Source of the DNA: Sulfitobacter noctilucicola
GTDB taxonomy: Bacteria; Pseudomonadota; Alphaproteobacteria; Rhodobacterales; Rhodobacteraceae
Length of the DNA stretch: 64,000 nucleotides
Assembly (NCBI RefSeq): GCF_000622385.1
Contig: NZ_JASD01000008.1
Span: 744,001-808,000, forward strand
Direction of reading: 5' to 3'
A program made the position numbers and the translations under genes. Below are positions 62,488 to 64,000 of the stretch, one piece after another. Position 1 is the stretch's first letter; every line of letters starts with the position of its first letter. The notes under the pieces are model-generated. The model was given only the letters and a program-made list of their open reading frames with translations. It was not told the DNA's origin and made no database searches.

Positions 62488-63338
62488 AGTTTGCAAGCTA
62501 CCGCAGTGACGGCAGGCCCTTTTATGGAGCGGTTACAGAGGCCGGCATGATCGCCCTGAATGACATTTGGCCGCAATGGTCCACCCTGTTCGAGGCTGTC
62601 TGCGCGGATGGGCTTGGCGCGCTGGCAAAGGCAGCACAGGATCGCGCAGTCACCCACACCGATTTTGAATATGAGATGGTGATGCCCGATGCGCGGCGTA
62701 TTCTTTGCGTGGGCGTGAATTTTCCCGACCGGAACGCCGAATACAAAGACGGGTCTGAACAGCCGAAATTCATGTCACTTTTCCCGCGCTTCGCGTCCGG
62801 TTTTACCGGACATGACCAACCGCTGATCCGTCCACCCGAAAGCCCACAACTTGATTATGAAGGGGAAGTCGCGGTTATCATCGGCAAGGGGGGTCGGCGT
62901 ATTGCGCAAGCGGACGCTTACGATCACATCGCGGCGCTTACCTTGTGTAACGAGGGAACGATCCGCGACTGGGTGCGCCATGCCAAATTTAATGTCACGC
63001 AAGGCAAGAACTGGGATCGCTCCGGTGCCATGGGGCCATGGCTTGTCCCGTTCACCGATGCCGCACAGCTGGACGATGCGCGTATCGTCACCCGCGTGAA
63101 CGGTGAGGTTCGACAGGACGATGTTCTATCACGGATGATGCACCCGATACGGCGCGAAATAGAATACATTTCAACGTTCATGACCTTGCAGCCCGGCGAT
63201 ATCATTGTCACGGGCACGCCCACGGGTTCGGGGGCAAGGCTCGACCCGCCGCAATTCCTGAAACCTGGCGACGTGGTTGAGGTTGAAGTGAACGGTATCG
63301 GTATCCTGCGCAACTCGATCGAGGACGAAACGCCATGA
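62484..63338 (+). CDS. hpaG: Fumarylacetoacetate hydrolase family decarboxylase/isomerase HpaG
   Basis: 284 residues from the ATG at 62484. FAH fold: ILCVGVNFPDRNAEY, metal-ligand region LDYEGEVAVIIGKGGRRI, and GDIIVTGTPTGSGARL. In this locus it should be the 5-oxopent-3-ene-1,2,5-tricarboxylate decarboxylase / 2-hydroxyhepta-2,4-diene-1,7-dioate isomerase. E. coli HpaG has two fused FAH units (about 430 aa), while this has one. A second unit may lie past the window or this one may do both steps. Confidence 0.88.
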   Translation: MKFASYRSDGRPFYGAVTEAGMIALNDIWPQWSTLFEAVCADGLGALAKAAQDRAVTHTDFEYEMVMPDARRILCVGVNFPDRNAEYKDGSEQPKFMSLFPRFASGFTGHDQPLIRPPESPQLDYEGEVAVIIGKGGRRIAQADAYDHIAALTLCNEGTIRDWVRHAKFNVTQGKNWDRSGAMGPWLVPFTDAAQLDDARIVTRVNGEVRQDDVLSRMMHPIRREIEYISTFMTLQPGDIIVTGTPTGSGARLDPPQFLKPGDVVEVEVNGIGILRNSIEDETP

Positions 63339-64000
63339 CACCCGAAGATCACGCGCAAGCCGCGGCCGATTTACTGCGGGCGGAGGAGACGGGTGCGCAA
63401 ATCGACCTGCTGACAATGCGCCACCCGAAGATGCGCATGGATGACGCCTATGCCATCCAGAACGAAATCTATCGCGCTAAAGTTGCGCAGGGGCGTTCTG
63501 TCGTCGGCTGGAAAATCGGGCTGACGTCCAAAGCAATGCAATCTGCCCTCAACATCGACATCCCCGACAGCGGCATCCTGTTCGACGATATGATCTTTGA
63601 GCATGGTGCTATTGTGCCAAAGGGGCGCTTTATCCAACCGCGGATCGAAGCAGAGATTGCTTTTGTCATGCGGGCACCGATCGGGGGTGCGGATGTGACC
63701 CGCGAAGATGTGCTTGAAGCGACAGACTACGTCGCACCCTCCATCGAAATTCTGGATACACGTATTCTGCGTGCGGACCCAAAGACGGGAAAGACCCGCA
63801 GTGTTTTTGACACGATCAGCGATAATGCTGCCAATGCCGGCATCGTTCTGGGGCCGGAAAAGCACGCGATAGATGACTTCGATTTGCGTTGGGTCGGGGC
63901 CATTACGTCAAAAAACGAAGAGGTTGAGGAAACCGGCCTTGGCGCTGGCGTTCTTAACGATCCGGTGGAAAGCATCGTATGGCTGGCCCGTCGCATGGCG
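63335..64000 (+). CDS. hpaH: 2-oxo-hept-4-ene-1,7-dioate hydratase HpaH (partial, runs off the window)
   Basis: The first 222 residues are present; the family is about 267 aa. The ATG at 63335 overlaps the hpaG stop. Recognisable MhpD/HpaH features: QNEIYRAKVAQGRSVVGWKI, GLTSKAMQSAL, the Mg ligands in FIQPRIEAEIAFVM, and DTISDNAANAGIVLG. It adds water to the pathway dienoate before the final aldolase (HpaI), which is presumably beyond the window. Confidence 0.93.
   Translation, partial: MTPEDHAQAAADLLRAEETGAQIDLLTMRHPKMRMDDAYAIQNEIYRAKVAQGRSVVGWKIGLTSKAMQSALNIDIPDSGILFDDMIFEHGAIVPKGRFIQPRIEAEIAFVMRAPIGGADVTREDVLEATDYVAPSIEILDTRILRADPKTGKTRSVFDTISDNAANAGIVLGPEKHAIDDFDLRWVGAITSKNEEVEETGLGAGVLNDPVESIVWLARRMA

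Noticed and set aside
1..64000. CRISPR arrays, insertion sequences, prophage genes, rRNA genes
   Set aside because: No regularly spaced direct repeats, transposase or phage proteins, or rRNA-like sequence were found on reading the window and its frames.

Overview
The window looks like chromosome of a Rhodobacterales (Roseobacter-type) alphaproteobacterium. This is inferred from the flp/tad pilus genes, the FixK-type regulator with TTGA-N6-TCAA boxes, the NDUFA9-like protein, the tripartite tricarboxylate (TTT) transporter and the moderately high GC. It is densely coded, with many 1-4 bp stop/start overlaps. I saw no insertion sequence, phage gene, CRISPR array or rRNA. One tRNA-Leu(CAG) is present.

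Layout. (1) 1-13.3 kb is housekeeping: the end of msrA, an orphan hydantoinase/oxoprolinase A protein, queG, a GST, mtgA, glutamate synthase (gltD, a GFA-type gene, gltB in one transcription unit), uppP and an NDUFA9-like protein. (2) 13.5-15.2 kb holds tRNA-Leu and a GAF histidine kinase. (3) 15.7-22.9 kb is a compact tad (Flp pilus) operon, flp-cpaE-cpaF-tadB-tadC-tadE-tadG. A membrane-tethered LuxR-type regulator lies convergently downstream. (4) 24.1-27.7 kb is a five-gene operon with the make-up of the Vibrio zrgABCDE zinc system: a His-rich periplasmic protein, an ABC ATPase, a permease and two DUF3299 proteins.

(5) 27.8-45.3 kb is the most striking part. It is a low-oxygen/stress island with three universal stress proteins, CbpA-CbpM chaperones, carbamate kinase, a site-2 protease with CBS domains, a VIT1/CCC1 transporter, a Ca/Na antiporter, a P-type ATPase, a phasin-like protein, a K+ channel, DksA and a lipoprotein cytochrome c. 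In its middle sit a FixK-like regulator, an OmpR-type response regulator and a PAS hybrid kinase. Eight exact TTGA-N6-TCAA palindromes and one near match lie in its promoter regions, so it reads as a local FixK/FNR regulon. Its content recalls the mycobacterial DosR dormancy regulon.

(6) 45.3-49.5 kb is an Mla-type lipid transport operon: STAS-MlaE, MlaF, a long MlaD and an auxiliary lipoprotein. (7) 49.5-64.0 kb is a catabolic locus: class III aminotransferase, IclR regulator, TTT transporter, aldehyde dehydrogenase, Tm-1-like protein, then hpaR and hpaF-hpaE-hpaD-(aromatic amino acid decarboxylase)-hpaG-hpaH, which runs off the window. Together these could convert L-DOPA or a similar aromatic amino acid through the amine and aldehyde to homoprotocatechuate, cleave the ring, and feed the product into central metabolism.
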